64,000 bases of DNA from Sipunculus nudus (GCA_026874595.1 CM049310.1:80035056-80099055), one strand, 5' to 3'. Positions 12,947 to 23,012 are shown, numbered from the stretch's first letter. Translations and numbers: made by a program. The notes: generated from the sequence alone by a model not told the origin.

Positions 12947-14925
12947 GGTGGCTCCACCAGTCTGCAGAAACTAATAAAAACACTTAATGGTCAATATCCA
13001 TGCAAAAAATCATGGTGATCTCTGCATTAGTTGTTCAGATACTTCAGTTTTTGTATCAAATTGTCCATTATTCTGAGGGATACTTCGGAGTCCTATAGCT
13101 TGAAGGATATGGGTAACAGAGACCTAATTTCAAGTTTCCACAGGCACCTTTCATGGGCCTCCTTGCATGACAAGAATGAAGATTCTAGGTCCAGTTGTTG
13201 CGATTTGTACCCTGTTGACAGATAACCACATCTTTAAAGGTCTCAAAAAAAAGAAAAAAATTCGTAAAAATTTGAAAAAAAAATAGAGGTGGCACACCCA
13301 GTCTGCAGAAACTGATGGAACAGCTCATGATCAATAAATATGCCGAAAATCATGACCATCAGTGTTGTAGTTATTGAAATACTGCAGTTTTTGTATCAAA
13401 TTTTCCATTATTCTGGGGGGGGGGTATTTTGGACCCATACAGCTTAAAGAATATGGGTAACAGAGACCTAATTTCAAGTTTCCATGGGGACTTTTCATTG
13501 GTCTCCCTGTGTGTCAAGAATGAAGATTCTTGGTCCAGTTCTTATGATTTGTGCCCTGTTAACAGATGTTCATATCTTTAAAGGTCTCAAAAATACGGAA
13601 AAATTTCGTAAAAAAAACCGAACAAATACAGGTGGTGCCACCAGTCTGCAGAAACTTATGAAACACTCCATGATCAATATCCATGCAAACAATTATGGTT
13701 ATCTCTGCATTAGTTGTTCAGATACTTTAGCTTTTGTATCAAATTTTCCATTATTCTGAGCTGTACTTTGGAGTGCCATAGCTCAAAGGATATGGGTAAC
13801 AGACACCAAATTTCAGGTTTCCATGGAGACTTATAATGGGTCTCCCTGTGTGTCAAGAACGAAGATTCTAGGTCCAGTCGTTACGATTTGTACCCTGTTG
13901 ACAGATAACTACATCCTTAAAGGTCTCAAAAATGGAGAAAACAATTTGTGAACATTGAAAAATACAGGTGGCGCCACCAGTCTGCACAAACTGATGAAAC
14001 ATCTCATGATCAATATGTATGTCGAAAATCATGACCATCAGTGATGTAGTTAATGAGATATTGAAGTTTTTGTATGAAATTTTTGACTATTCTGGGGGGT
14101 AATTTTAGGCCCCATAGCTCGAAGGATATGGGTAACAGAGACCTAATTTCTGGTTTCCATGGAAACTTTTCAAAGGTCTCTCAGTGTGTCGAAAATGAAG
14201 ATTCTAGGTCCAGTCGTTACGATTTGTGCCACGCTAACAGATGACAGCATCCTCAAAGGTCTCAAAAATAGAGGAAAAAATCGTAAAAAATCAAACAGTA
14301 CAGGTGGCGCCACCAGTCTGCAGGAACTGATTGAACATCTCATGATCAATATGTATGCCAAAAATGAAGACCATCAGTGATGTAGTTATTGAGATATTGA
14401 AATTTTTGTATGAAATTTTTTACTATTCTGGGGGGTACTTTGGGGCCCCATAGCTCAAAGGATATGGGTAACAGAGACCTAATTTCTGGTTTCCAAGGAG
14501 ATTTTTCATAGGTCTCTCAGTGTGTCAAGAATTAAGATTCTAAGTCCAGTCTTTATGATTTGTGCCTTGTTAACAGATGTTCACATTTTTAAAGGTCTCA
14601 AAAATAGAGAAAAAAATTCGTAAAAAATCGAAAAATACAGGTGGCGCCACCAGTCTGCAGGAAGTTATGTAACATCTCATGATCAATATGTATGCCAAAA
14701 ATCATGACCATCAGTCAAGTAGTTAATGAGATATTGAAGTTTTTGTATGAAATTTTTTACTTTTCTGGGGGGTACTTTGGGGCCACATAGCTCGAAGGAT
14801 ATGGGTAACAGAGACCTAATTTCTGGTTTCCAAGGAGATTTTTTATGGACCTCTCAGAATCCCAAGTTACAAGGTTCTAGGTCCAGCGGTTACGATTTGT
14901 GCCTGGTTAACGGACGGACAGACGG
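12947..14925 (+). repeat. tandem array, unit about 336 bp, six copies (family B)
   Basis: Six head-to-tail units each contain TACAGGTGGCGCCACCAGTCTGCA or a close variant, at about 12945, 13285, 13628, 13962, 14299 and 14637. The rest of each unit includes AAGGATATGGGTAACAGAGACC and AAAGGTCTCAAAAAT. Degraded palindromes (for example GGTGGCACACCC in the second unit) show that the units have diverged individually. Confidence 0.75.
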
Positions 14926-14984
14926 ACGACGGACAAAGAGTGATCGCTATAGCTCAGATGACTTTCAGTCAGCTGAGCTAAAAA

Positions 14985-15303
14985 ACAGCCCCTACTACCA
15001 GCACCCATGCCCTCTCTCCCAGCTTGGACAAACAAACCCAGAATTCCTCCCCCCCCCTCCCCAAATAGCACAAGGATCACACAACATTAAGCAAGCCACA
15101 ACAAACTTAACCTTCTTAGCAACAGCCATGTCAGAACTATTACCTGATAAAGCAATCCCAGAAATATGCAATATACTTGCAGTTGAACACAAATACGCCT
15201 ACAACTTCACAATCCATCCCAGGATTGTTGAAGAAAACATTAAAATGACTAAACAAAACAGAAATCTATATAGGCAGGAATTCCCAGCCTTAACTAGATA
15301 AAC
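14985..15303 (+). pseudogene. LINE ORF1, 3' part after the insertion
   Basis: The frame is open from just after the inverted-repeat element to a TAA at about 15301. It is rich in Asn, Gln, Thr and Pro like the 10.3-11.6 kb piece, and it ends in a basic segment with QEFPALTR. Its position and composition make it the likely continuation of the interrupted ORF1. No reverse transcriptase follows, so ORF2 is absent here. Confidence 0.45.
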
Positions 15304-15772
15304 CCACCCATAATAGTTAAATTCAATAGTGTAAATTATAATATAAATAACACTAATATAAATAACATAAATATACTTAAAATAATAATAATACCTCAAA
15401 ACTAACAGAACTCACAAAACTATATCCATACTCCAACTTAACGTAACTGCGCCCAGAAATAATAAAAATGATAAAAAACATTAGGCTTAGAAAATCAAAA
15501 AAACACCCCGACCATCAATCAAGCATCGGATACCAGCTGCACGGGAATACAATATCTGTACTCCGCTGCATCTGGCATCCCCTAATTAGCATACCCGACC
15601 TGCCCTCGCCCCCCTCCCGTCCAAACATAAATTTAGAGTTGCAAACAAAAAAAACGCAAATTGCTCCCGCTTAAAAATATATTAAAATTTCTCTGTCTTA
15701 ATCTTATACTTATACCAAATCATATACATATAATATAAAATGAAACAAACCATTAGATCTAAAAGTAGTGTT

Positions 15773-15788
15773 AGCCCTTAAAAGGACT
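15773..15788 (-). other. histone-type stem-loop (inverse strand)
   Basis: Read on the minus strand this is AGTCCT-TTTA-AGGGCT, a 6-bp stem with one G-T pair, with CAAAC or AAAC before it and AAC after it. It has the same layout as the hairpins at 8952, 9853, 16613 and 62887. Confidence 0.45.
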
Positions 15789-16612
15789 GTTTAGTTACCA
15801 AACAAAGAAGGAACTAACAAACAATGAAATTACAAAGCTCCCATCCCTAGATAATTATGCAAACACCGAACAAATAGCAATGCTACCCTGACACCATGAA
15901 TCACACACCATTAACTAATTAACCACAACAATAGAGCATGCGTAAACAACCTGTCACGAAAAAGCAGATAATTATTTAGCGGCCCAGCTCAGTTAAATAA
16001 ACATGCAAATCCCAAAAGGCATAAAAGCAGATAAAGCTCACAGTAAATTCACATAACTCTACTACAACTGAACAAAGCAAGAAGCCCAAGACCAGACTTA
16101 AAAAAAAAAAAACTACAACTCCCAAGGCGACATCCCGAAGAAACTAGGGTGTATGAGTTCTTCTTTAAAGCAAGTCACCCTTTCAGCAACTTCTACTTCT
16201 GCCCATTCATGGACTGCGGCCAACAATACCAAAAGGACGTGGAGACGTGAAAACTGCAGAAAAAATCCTAAAAGCCCCTACCCCAGCCAAACCCTGCTAC
16301 CTCGGATGACAAATCACGGGTTTCTCTGAAACCCAATGGAAGAAAAAAAGGTGCAAGTATATGAGATGGGCACTTTTGGCCAAATTCAAGGCCCATCCAC
16401 ACCTCAAGGAAATGCTTCTAGCAACAGGGGACAAACACATCGTAGAAGCCTTGCCATGGGATTGCATCTCTCAGACTCTCTGAAGATAACCCAGACTGCA
16501 AAGATAGTAAGAAATGGAGAGGGCTGAACCTTCTGGGAGACGCTCTGATGAATGTCAGAGCTGAACTCAAGAATGCTCATGCCTGATCCCCCCCACCCAT
16601 ATATAAACAAAC

Positions 16613-16628
16613 AGCTCTTTTAAGGGCT
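16613..16628 (+). other. histone-type stem-loop
   Basis: AGCTCT-TTTA-AGGGCT is preceded by AAAC and followed by AAAACA. It is the same hairpin geometry as the others in this window and lies within the interspersed repeat at 15420-17110. Confidence 0.45.
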
Positions 16629-17492
16629 AAAACAAAATCCTGAACAAAAACTAAGGCAAACACTATACAAACAAACAATAAATCAATCCCCATGTGAGAA
16701 CCGACCCAAAAATAACACAATCACCCGGCCCCCAAAATCAAACAGTATAAAGGCCCATACCAGAACTAACCCTAAAATTAATAAGCTTAAAAACCACCAA
16801 ATCCCTAAATAATAAAAAAACCAAAAGAACTTTCTAAAATCTCACACTCCCCCAAATTGCAAAAACAATAACCAAATATTAACGATTTTATTTAAAGATC
16901 AAAACCAAGGAAAAAGCACTCCCGGCCCTCCAAAATAAATAAGCAAAACAAAGCCCCGTACTGACTTTAGTAACCAACATACTTGAAATAAAAATACACC
17001 CCCAAAAAACCCTTACGACCCGCAGAACCCCACCTAGTCTTAAATATTACGAAGTTTTTCCAAATAAAAACAATAATCCTAAAAAATATTAAGGCCAGAA
17101 AACTGGCAAAACGAATGTAATTTTTAACATGAGCTGAACACTGCATTACAAAACCATATTTCTAACTCTGTATATATACATGTATGTGCAACTGTGTCCC
17201 AGCTAATCAAACCTAGGGAACACATACTTGTTTCACATGTAAGTTATGGATTGCCAAATGATGAAAGCAGTCTTTCCGTTGTTCTGTTTAGAAAAATTGT
17301 TTTCATGGTGAGATAATCTGTCTTCACATTATAGTCCCCACTCCAATTTATGTACCGTAACTAGTACTTTTTTCCTTTCTTCTTGACACTCTCACCATAT
17401 CTGCCTTTGGACTATAGATATCTTGATACATATTTAGTTTCATCTCACTCATACTTTTTTTAGGTATTGGTTTGTGAGTGTTATGTCTTGAG

Positions 17493-17549
17493 CGAAATCT
17501 CAATCCAATGTGGTCCAACAGAAGAAAAGGCTTGCCAGCAGCTCAACAG
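17493..17549 (+). CDS. BEN-domain gene, first visible exon
   Basis: This exon is supported by a GTACAT donor at 17550 and by phase matching to the next exon. It encodes a basic segment (VVQQKKRLASSS). The acceptor AG at 17491-17492 is weak, and the true exon could begin elsewhere. No start codon or earlier exon was found in the window, so the 5' end of the gene is missing or lies to the left. Confidence 0.45.
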
Positions 17550-18012
17550 GTACATAGAATGTGGAATATTTAAAAGCATGTTTCCTCTCCAGTTTGACAT
17601 AATGGTATTCTTAGTATTTATAAATGCAGTCTTGTGATATATTCTTAGTTAAATGGTGAAGAAAAATTATTTACAAGGTTATCAGATTACAGTATTCTGA
17701 AATATAATTTTTTCTTACCAGTATCCCAAATACATGTGTTTTTGTGTATTTTTGTGTGTGTGTATATATATATATATATATGTTCAGCTTGGCACAAGTA
17801 CATTGTGGGAATCCAGCGTTTCTTTGGCTGCACATGTGTACATTTAGTACTAGTTCATGTACCTAATTGCAGCTTGTTCACATATGGTGTAGTTATGCGT
17901 TTTAAACCTCTCTCTCTCTCTCGATCAGGTGAAACATGCACATACAGATTAACTTGCACATATCTCATGTACTAGGGTATTTATAATATTTCATCATTTA
18001 TATTTCTTTCAG

Positions 18013-18033
18013 AAAAAGCTGCTCCGAAAGAAG
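18013..18033 (+). CDS. BEN-domain gene, 21-bp micro-exon
   Basis: The micro-exon lies between a TTTCTTTCAG acceptor and a GTGAGA donor. It is entered and left in phase 1, so it keeps the neighbouring exons in frame and adds seven residues. Its small size makes it the least certain exon, but both splice sites match the consensus. Confidence 0.5.
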
Positions 18034-18405
18034 GTGAGAGGAAAAGAAAGCATGTTTTAAATGCACTCCAGCAATTCAGCCAGATGGATAACTGCATGAA
18101 GCAAAACCAACAGGCTAATTATGATTTCTTTAATTTGTACTAATTTTGCTGGTGGTAATTCTCAAAGCATTATTATCCTTTTTTGGGAGTTGCAGTTACA
18201 GGAAACAGTCTGCCAAATGAAAGCACTTTAGTATTTTTAATTTGCCAGGTTTTGTGAATCTGTATGTAAAGGGGGGGGGGGCGATTAAAAGCTGAACCTG
18301 TGCTGAACTTAAGGTACCTTCATGGATGATATCATTATGCAAGGACAGTCACAGTTACTTACAAACAGCTGGCTAAGAAATTATTGAAGTTTCTTTTACT
18401 TTCAG

Positions 18406-18603
18406 ATCACCAGCAGGCACACCCTTCTGTTGGGTTGAAGGCACCCAAGTCAAAGTTTGTGACTGCGGCCTGCGTAAAATGTGCTGTGCTTGAGGAAAAA
18501 GTTGAAAGTCTTACAGAGGAGGGGGAGCAAATGGAGGAGAAAGTTGGCAAACTCCAGCGTCAGATAGTACAGCTTCAGGCACAACTGAAGGCTCAGTCTC
18601 ACG
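18406..18603 (+). CDS. BEN-domain gene, coiled-coil exon
   Basis: The exon follows a CTTTTACTTTCAG acceptor and ends at a GTAATT donor. It encodes a CVKC pair and then a clear heptad-repeat coiled coil (LEEKVESLTEEGEQMEEKV, then LQRQIVQLQAQL), which suggests dimerisation. In BEN proteins a coiled coil ahead of the DNA-binding BEN domain is common. The next exon lies about 31 kb away, beyond the integrated virus. Confidence 0.65.
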
Positions 18604-19200
18604 GTAATTTCTGCTTTGGGCATGCTGTTTTTGAAGGGGTGAGGTCAGAGTTAAGATGACTAAACTTATACACTGGTGGCTTGCTATTGCTTCAGCAAAT
18701 GAGCCAGTGTCTCTTTAGTATGTATATAGATTTTTCTTAAACTTGGTATGCTTATTATCCATGAAATTTTCAGGCAAGCTTGATATTTTAAATTAAAAAA
18801 AAAATTTCCTTGTAGTTCCTGAAAACGTTTCCACAGTTGGCCTTATTACTCTCACAAGAAAGTGGGATCTCATAAATCTAGTTCTCACTAAGCTACACTG
18901 CCTTTCAATGTTTACATCTAAGTGTTTACAAAGCTCCCGCTGGCTGTGCAACAGATTACAGTTGTGATCTGATTCCTTGTACTCAAAGCAAAAACTAAGC
19001 TCATCTTGGTCCTACTGGTCCAAACACTTTCAAAATTTGTCTCTTGTTGGGACTGCCTTACCTGTTTAGAAACCAGAACTTTAGAACTCTTTATACTTAT
19101 TACACTTTTATAAGGCCAAGAGAATAAATATGTTTCTCAGGCACTTTTTTCAGAGGAAGATGTGGGTGGGCAGCATTTTTTTCCCATGAAAATAGAATAA
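18604..19200. other. start of the giant BEN-gene intron, no feature
   Basis: This is AT-rich intron sequence up to the target duplication of the integrated virus. I see no repeat or gene in it. Confidence 0.6.
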
Positions 19201-19206
19201 AATATT
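19201..19206. other. target-site duplication, left
   Basis: AATATT here and at 46196-46201 flanks the viral element. Six base pairs is the usual length for Maverick/Polinton integration. The hexamer is itself palindromic, so it would also read as part of the inverted repeat. Confidence 0.8.
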
Positions 19207-19544
19207 AGTAGTAGACTATTAGGGGTTTAGGGGCGCAAAGCAGCGCCACTAGTGGCGCCCCCTAGGGGCGCCTCTGGTGGCACTGTGCATGCGTGGAAGT
19301 ATCCAAAAATGGGTAGGGGTGCACTGGCGCATGCGCAGATCATTCTACGCAGGGAGGTCCTTGGGGAAAGACGTGCGGAGAGCTGGAGAGTATGACGCGC
19401 ATGCGCGAGATGAGAAAGAGGCGCAGGGGTGTGGTGCGCATGCGCAAAGTCATTTGGCAGGAGGTGGCGGGAGGGCGCGGACGTGCCCGGAGCCCCAGAC
19501 TAGTACCCCGAGGCCCCCGCAGGGGGCAGCGCCGGCGCATGCGT
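19207..19544 (+). repeat. terminal inverted repeat, left
   Basis: This is the inverse complement of 45858-46195 over its full length, with about six mismatches by eye. It begins AGTAGTAGACTATTAGGGG. It is GC-rich and contains GCGCATGCGC palindromes at 19327-19336, 19397-19406 and 19436-19445, plus a variant at 19535-19544. A nested palindrome (GGCGCCACTAGTGGCGCC-like) lies near 19242. Confidence 0.92.
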
Positions 19545-19645
19545 GTGAGGAACGTTAGATATTCGCATGTATACCTCCTTGCACACATCTTTCATTCCGA
19601 CAGAAAATATAACGTAAGACAGAAATTCTGAACAACGGTGGAAAC

Positions 19646-19651
19646 TTTATT
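19646..19651 (-). terminator. polyadenylation signal for left minus-strand genes
   Basis: AATAAA on the minus strand lies about 340 bases beyond the stop of the last gene in the 21.5-20.0 kb group. It suits a shared 3' end for that cluster, next to the inverted repeat. Confidence 0.4.
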
Positions 19652-19992
19652 GAAAAAATACAAACATATTTACAGATGCGTGTGGATACAGTATGGCCGA
19701 ACAAGATCTGCAAGTCTAGCTACTACGTAAGGTTATATGCATGGTGTGAACACAATAAGTATGAATGTCATGAGAACCTGTGATTATACTGGTATGAGGT
19801 GCGTATAATGCAAAGCGTACCAACCCTGACATCAGATATACAGTCGAGAAACGATGCTGAATGTCACTATCACAATTAGGTCTTGCTGGTTGTCATGATA
19901 AGCCATCAGGCAATACAAGTCTTCGTGATTGCTGAATAAAGGTCTGTGTTGTGTCTCTGAATAACCGATGCTTAAATAATACTAAAAAATAC

Positions 19993-20532
19993 CTAAACGC
20001 CATTGGGCGCTGGTAAAATGTCCCCGAAGGAACCGTCATAAATCAAACGGGGACTCACATCTCGGGTAAAGGTAAAACCACATTCGACTAGGTTGTGAGT
20101 GTCCACAAATGTCCATATGAATATTTTGACGTTAAGTTCGTTTGTATCGGCTGTAGCCTTGAAGGAGACGTAATCTCGTCGCGCGTCCATGAGTTCTTGC
20201 AGGAGCCCGTCCAGGGTATGTTGCCTGGTGTCGTACACGTGATGTTCCGGCGTCAGCCACGGCTCTTTCTTCAAACGTTCAGGCGTGTAAAAAGCTTTCA
20301 CGCATCCGTGAAATATGCGGGTACCTATAGTGGATGGGGGCCGTTTCACCGCTGTCTCGCAATAACTCATATTGAAGTTATAACAGTTCAAGGCGTACAA
20401 TAATCCAATTGTGAGTAAAATATTGACAGTAATGAAACTTATTGGAATGATACAGACCACATAAATCCGCGCTCTGTCAAACCTGTTAGGGTCACGGATA
20501 CAGAGCAGTCGGCAATACCAATAAAGTTTCAT
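19993..20532 (-). CDS. single-pass membrane protein, unknown family
   Basis: The product is 179 residues. A hydrophobic helix spans about residues 23-47 and is preceded by a Cys/Arg-rich head (CRLLCIRDPNRFDRAR). By the positive-inside rule the N-terminus should face the cytoplasm and about 130 residues lie on the other side. The start codon overlaps the stop of the preceding gene (TAATG at 20532), which fixes the start and suggests coupled translation. I recognise no family. A viral membrane or envelope-associated role is possible but unsupported. The frame is intact. Confidence 0.6.
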   Translation of the reverse strand: MKLYWYCRLLCIRDPNRFDRARIYVVCIIPISFITVNILLTIGLLYALNCYNFNMSYCETAVKRPPSTIGTRIFHGCVKAFYTPERLKKEPWLTPEHHVYDTRQHTLDGLLQELMDARRDYVSFKATADTNELNVKIFIWTFVDTHNLVECGFTFTRDVSPRLIYDGSFGDILPAPNGV

Positions 20533-20876
20533 TAAACAATCACTGTGAAACGCCGTACATTACCACCTCCGGTCTCACAATAATGAGGTGTCTCGCCCGG
20601 TATATAAGTACAATATTTCAAAAAGAAAGGCGGACGGGGTCTATTTTGGCGGACAGCGTTATTTATTAATTGTTGCACTGTCACCCGGAGGTCTAACATT
20701 AAAAGGTCAAACGAAGTGGTGGTTTCGTCGTAAATAGTCTCTGTAGCACCTCCGTCCTTGACAAGCCGGATAAGGCCGTGGTATGCGCGTTGAGGCATGT
20801 CGGTTGCGGTTTCGGCGGGTTTTGATTCCATTATAGCTTGTAAATGCTCCATGGTAGTCATGTGGCCGACACACAA
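20532..20876 (-). CDS. hypothetical protein, 114 aa
   Basis: This soluble, unrecognised protein is predicted alpha/beta, with a run DLLMLDLRVTVQQLINNAV in the middle. Methionines at residues 1, 6 and 9 are all possible starts. It lies 41 bases downstream of the gene ending at 20918 and overlaps the next gene by a shared TAATG. It therefore belongs to the tightly packed left cluster, and an intact frame within that cluster is the main reason to accept it. Confidence 0.5.
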   Translation of the reverse strand: MCVGHMTTMEHLQAIMESKPAETATDMPQRAYHGLIRLVKDGGATETIYDETTTSFDLLMLDLRVTVQQLINNAVRQNRPRPPFFLKYCTYIPGETPHYCETGGGNVRRFTVIV

Positions 20877-20917
20877 TAGCAGAAAGGCACTTCAGGGCAC
20901 GTGCGGGTCATATCTAG

Positions 20918-21316
20918 TCAGATGTTCTCTGCGCTTCTGAAAACGGCTGGGTTATTTATATTGGTCACGGCTCTGGCATTAGCGTCCCCGAAGGCTTGAA
21001 ACAGATTAGGGAACAGATTGCCCCAGTTCATTTCGGCAAATGCTCTCCACGCACGCACGGGCATGTAGACCCCCCGAAAAGCCACTTCCTCCCCGTCCTT
21101 TTCTGTCCAGTACTTGAGGGTGTAAAAATGTTGTCCCAGCTTTCGGCGCAGTTGCAGATTCTTGGCCTTGATAAACATAATGCTGAAATCCCGGTCCAGT
21201 AGTGTGAGCCACTGCACGGTCTGGTTAATGTCATTCAGGTGTTGCACGATGAAAGCGAATTCTTTGGGGGTGAACGACAGTTTTGCTGAGCGGAGGTTCC
21301 TTGCTGACGTCATCAC
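20918..21316 (-). CDS. possible PC4/p15-like ssDNA-binding protein
   Basis: The product is 132 residues. The middle reads as alternating strands with a YWTEKDGEEVAFRGVYMP stretch followed by an aromatic helix (RAWRAFAEMNW). This is the order seen in the PC4/p15 transcriptional-coactivator fold, where a strand pair with a YxxKDGxxxPxxKG-like turn precedes an amphipathic helix that dimerises and binds single-stranded DNA. The lysine- and glycine-rich loop is only partly conserved, so this is a weak match. The first 86 bases overlap the end of the upstream gene in another frame. A structure prediction compared with PC4 would decide. Confidence 0.5.
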   Translation of the reverse strand: MMTSARNLRSAKLSFTPKEFAFIVQHLNDINQTVQWLTLLDRDFSIMFIKAKNLQLRRKLGQHFYTLKYWTEKDGEEVAFRGVYMPVRAWRAFAEMNWGNLFPNLFQAFGDANARAVTNINNPAVFRSAENI

Positions 21317-21548
21317 ACTGGTCTAAATTGGCCAGCTGGAACGTGGACTCCCGCGTATGAGCACATTCTAAAAGGCGGAGTACAATTTTGTCGTCGATCT
21401 GCACCAGTTTGGTCACCTTGACAACCAGGGCTGAATCTCCCACCGTCCAGTCCGTGGAACTTGTACAAGGCACATCCATGACACTGGTTATTGTATTAAA
21501 GCGGCGTCTCTTTTTAGGGAGGTCGACGTGACACCCGTCCATAATCAA
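21231..21548 (-). CDS. hypothetical protein with basic N-terminus
   Basis: The product is 105 residues. The LPKKRRRF segment near the N-terminus looks like a nuclear localisation signal, and the rest is probably a small beta-rich domain. Methionines occur at residues 1 and 3. A TATA box lies only about 20 bases upstream of the first ATG, so translation may begin at a later methionine (residue 24). The end overlaps the next gene by 86 bases. No family recognised. Confidence 0.5.
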   Translation of the reverse strand: MIMDGCHVDLPKKRRRFNTITSVMDVPCTSSTDWTVGDSALVVKVTKLVQIDDKIVLRLLECAHTRESTFQLANLDQCDDVSKEPPLSKTVVHPQRIRFHRATPE

Positions 21549-21567
21549 CCGAGATACAAATGCGCGG

Positions 21568-21574
21568 TTTTATA
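21568..21574 (-). promoter_or_regulatory. TATA box for the left minus-strand cluster
   Basis: TATAAAA sits in the context GGGTATAAAACCGCGC on the minus strand. It is the only strong TATA upstream of the 21.5-20.0 kb genes. The predicted transcription start, about 30 bases on, falls at or just inside the first reading frame. Confidence 0.5.
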
Positions 21575-21599
21575 CCCACCAGGCTCTTTTATGTAATAA

Positions 21600-22235
21600 A
21601 TACTGAGTGCCTGCGGGTGCTGTCAGGAAATGCTTGAGTCCCCTGTCAATAAACCGGTTTGTTCTTGCTTAACTAAAATCGTCGCCAGCTCGGTAGAAAC
21701 TGGCTATGAGGGTGAAATTTTTTTATTTATTTAGGGTGGGGCGAATATGCAAATGAGGTGTGAAAATGTGTAATGTGGCACAAGAAAGTGAAACAATATT
21801 AGGTCTTGATTAAGGGGTGGCCCTGAAAAGGGCAGTTGGGTGTCAATGACACAAAAAAAAATTATAAAGTGTCAAAATCAGGGGCTTGCATGGCTTGATG
21901 CTTATACAGATCTAGGATGTCTGCTTTGTATTCTTGCAAGGGCAGCAATTCCCAGAGTGCATCAATGGTGGTGCCAGCAGGTTTGGCGACAGTTTCATGA
22001 TAATATTCTGCTTGGTGGAACAGCCGTTCTTGTAAAAGTACAGTGTAGATGCAATAGTCAGACCCAAAGGTATGACGGAACAGGGGGTTTCTGTAGCACC
22101 AATAATTTCCGGTTAGTTTGCAAGACTAACAGGTTTTATGCGAACATACGGTTCACAGCAGACGATTTACACTATCTAAATTTAACTGGTCCTTGACCTT
22201 CACCTCAGTCCGCAGTCAAGGCCATTTCCGGTAAT
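21600..22235. other. viral intergenic stretch, nothing coding supported
   Basis: This stretch lies between the left minus-strand cluster and a plus-strand promoter. An open plus-strand frame of 118 codons exists at 21840-22196, but it lacks an unambiguous promoter, family or compositional support. I leave it uncalled. Confidence 0.5.
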
Positions 22236-22240
22236 TTTGG

Positions 22241-22299
22241 CCAATCACAGACAATTAGCCATTTGGCGCGGGATTTGTATCTGCCAGGCTATATATGGG
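22241..22299 (+). promoter_or_regulatory. strong promoter: CCAAT, E2F-like site, TATA
   Basis: A CCAAT box (22241-22245) is followed by TTTGGCGCGGGA (22262-22273), a textbook E2F/DP site, and then CTATATATGG (22289-22298) as TATA. The order and spacing are those of a cell-cycle-regulated RNA polymerase II promoter. Transcription would start at about 22320, pointing right. Confidence 0.6.
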
Positions 22300-22319
22300 T
22301 CTCTATCGGCATCATATTC

Positions 22320-22555
22320 ACTTTTCATTTGCTGCCTCGCTGGATTTATTGCTGAATTCCACCTCCCACCCCTCCTCCTTTTTCTTCTATTGTAGAATTA
22401 CCCTATGCTTGGTTTTGTATATATTTATTGAATGTATCATTTTGTTTTTGTGAAGCTGTATGTAGGGGCGTGCGGAGCCCCACCCTGGTTCAGGGCAGCA
22501 ATTTTGCCCTGTTTTGTAAATTATATTCAAATAAAGTTTATGTAAATTGGCCTTA
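22320..22555 (+). ncRNA. putative short polyadenylated non-coding transcript with two hairpins
   Basis: Between the promoter at 22241-22299 and an AATAAA signal (22530-22535) lie about 235 bases with no credible open frame. Two adjacent hairpins are visible: GGGGC/GCCCC (22465-22481, 7-base loop) and CAGGGCA/TGCCCTG (22491-22511, 7-base loop). A non-coding viral RNA is the simplest reading. The alternatives are the leader of the gene at 23049 or a decayed small gene. Confidence 0.35.
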
Positions 22556-23006
22556 CGGCCCTTACCACCAAACATTGATTTTTTCATCTGAATGATCTGC
22601 TATGTGTTGTGTGTGCGTGTGTGAGCATAAAATACGTGTGTTTTCAGAGCAGTAACAGTGAAATACATCAAAATTGATCAGCAGCAGGTACAACATGGTG
22701 GCAATAAAAATGCTCTGATGTGTGCGTGCCTGTATTTATAGGCCACAGAAATTGCGTCGTAAAAATACACGGTGGTCACTGCAAATCATGTGACTGACAA
22801 ATCCCTTGTACTGGTGGTTGACCGCATGTCATGTTAAGGGATTACGGTTAGTCACAAGAAGTGTGAGGGACTTACTTTTGACCACAATGGAATGTGTGAA
22901 ATCTTAAAATTAATATGAATGGAAGGAAGGTTCACCAAAAGTACAGTTATTCAAAAATAGTGCTGCATCACTGCACATAGCAAGTGTATTGTTATCAGCA
23001 AAAGCA

Positions 23007-23012
23007 TATAAG
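23007..23012 (+). promoter_or_regulatory. TATA box of the plus-strand zinc-protein gene
   Basis: CATATAAGGGGG lies 42 bases upstream of the ATG at 23049. The predicted start site is at about 23037, giving a very short leader. Confidence 0.55.

Larger units (their letters stand above)
11608..14978. mobile_element. inverted-repeat element inserted in LINE ORF1
   Basis: The stretch is bounded by 13-bp inverted repeats, GCTCAGCTGACTG (11608-11620) and CAGTCAGCTGAGC (14966-14978). Its interior is made of a family A repeat (about 11750-12946) and a tandem array (12950-14925), with no coding capacity. LINE-like coding sequence lies on both sides, so it was inserted into that ORF. I could not find a convincing target duplication, so its class is unknown. 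The end block with GATCGCTATAGCTC resembles termini of repeats I recall from bivalve genomes. Confidence 0.55.
15420..17110. repeat. interspersed repeat shared with the right window edge
   Basis: Blocks here recur at 63080-64000. Both contain CCACCCCGACCATCAA or a close variant, a TACTCCGCTGCA...CATCCCCTAATTAGCATACCCGACC block, and GGCCAGAAAACT.GCAAAAC. The stretch is A/C-rich with many short frames and no protein I can support. Two histone-type stem-loops lie inside it (15773-15788, inverse strand; 16613-16628). Confidence 0.55.

Noticed and set aside
12947-14925. Regular repeats that might suggest a CRISPR array
   Set aside because: The units are about 336 bp with diverging sequence throughout and no short repeat/unique spacer pattern, in a eukaryotic genome.
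21840-22196. Plus-strand open frame of 118 codons
   Set aside because: No promoter, no homology and no clean composition. It ends just before an independent promoter.
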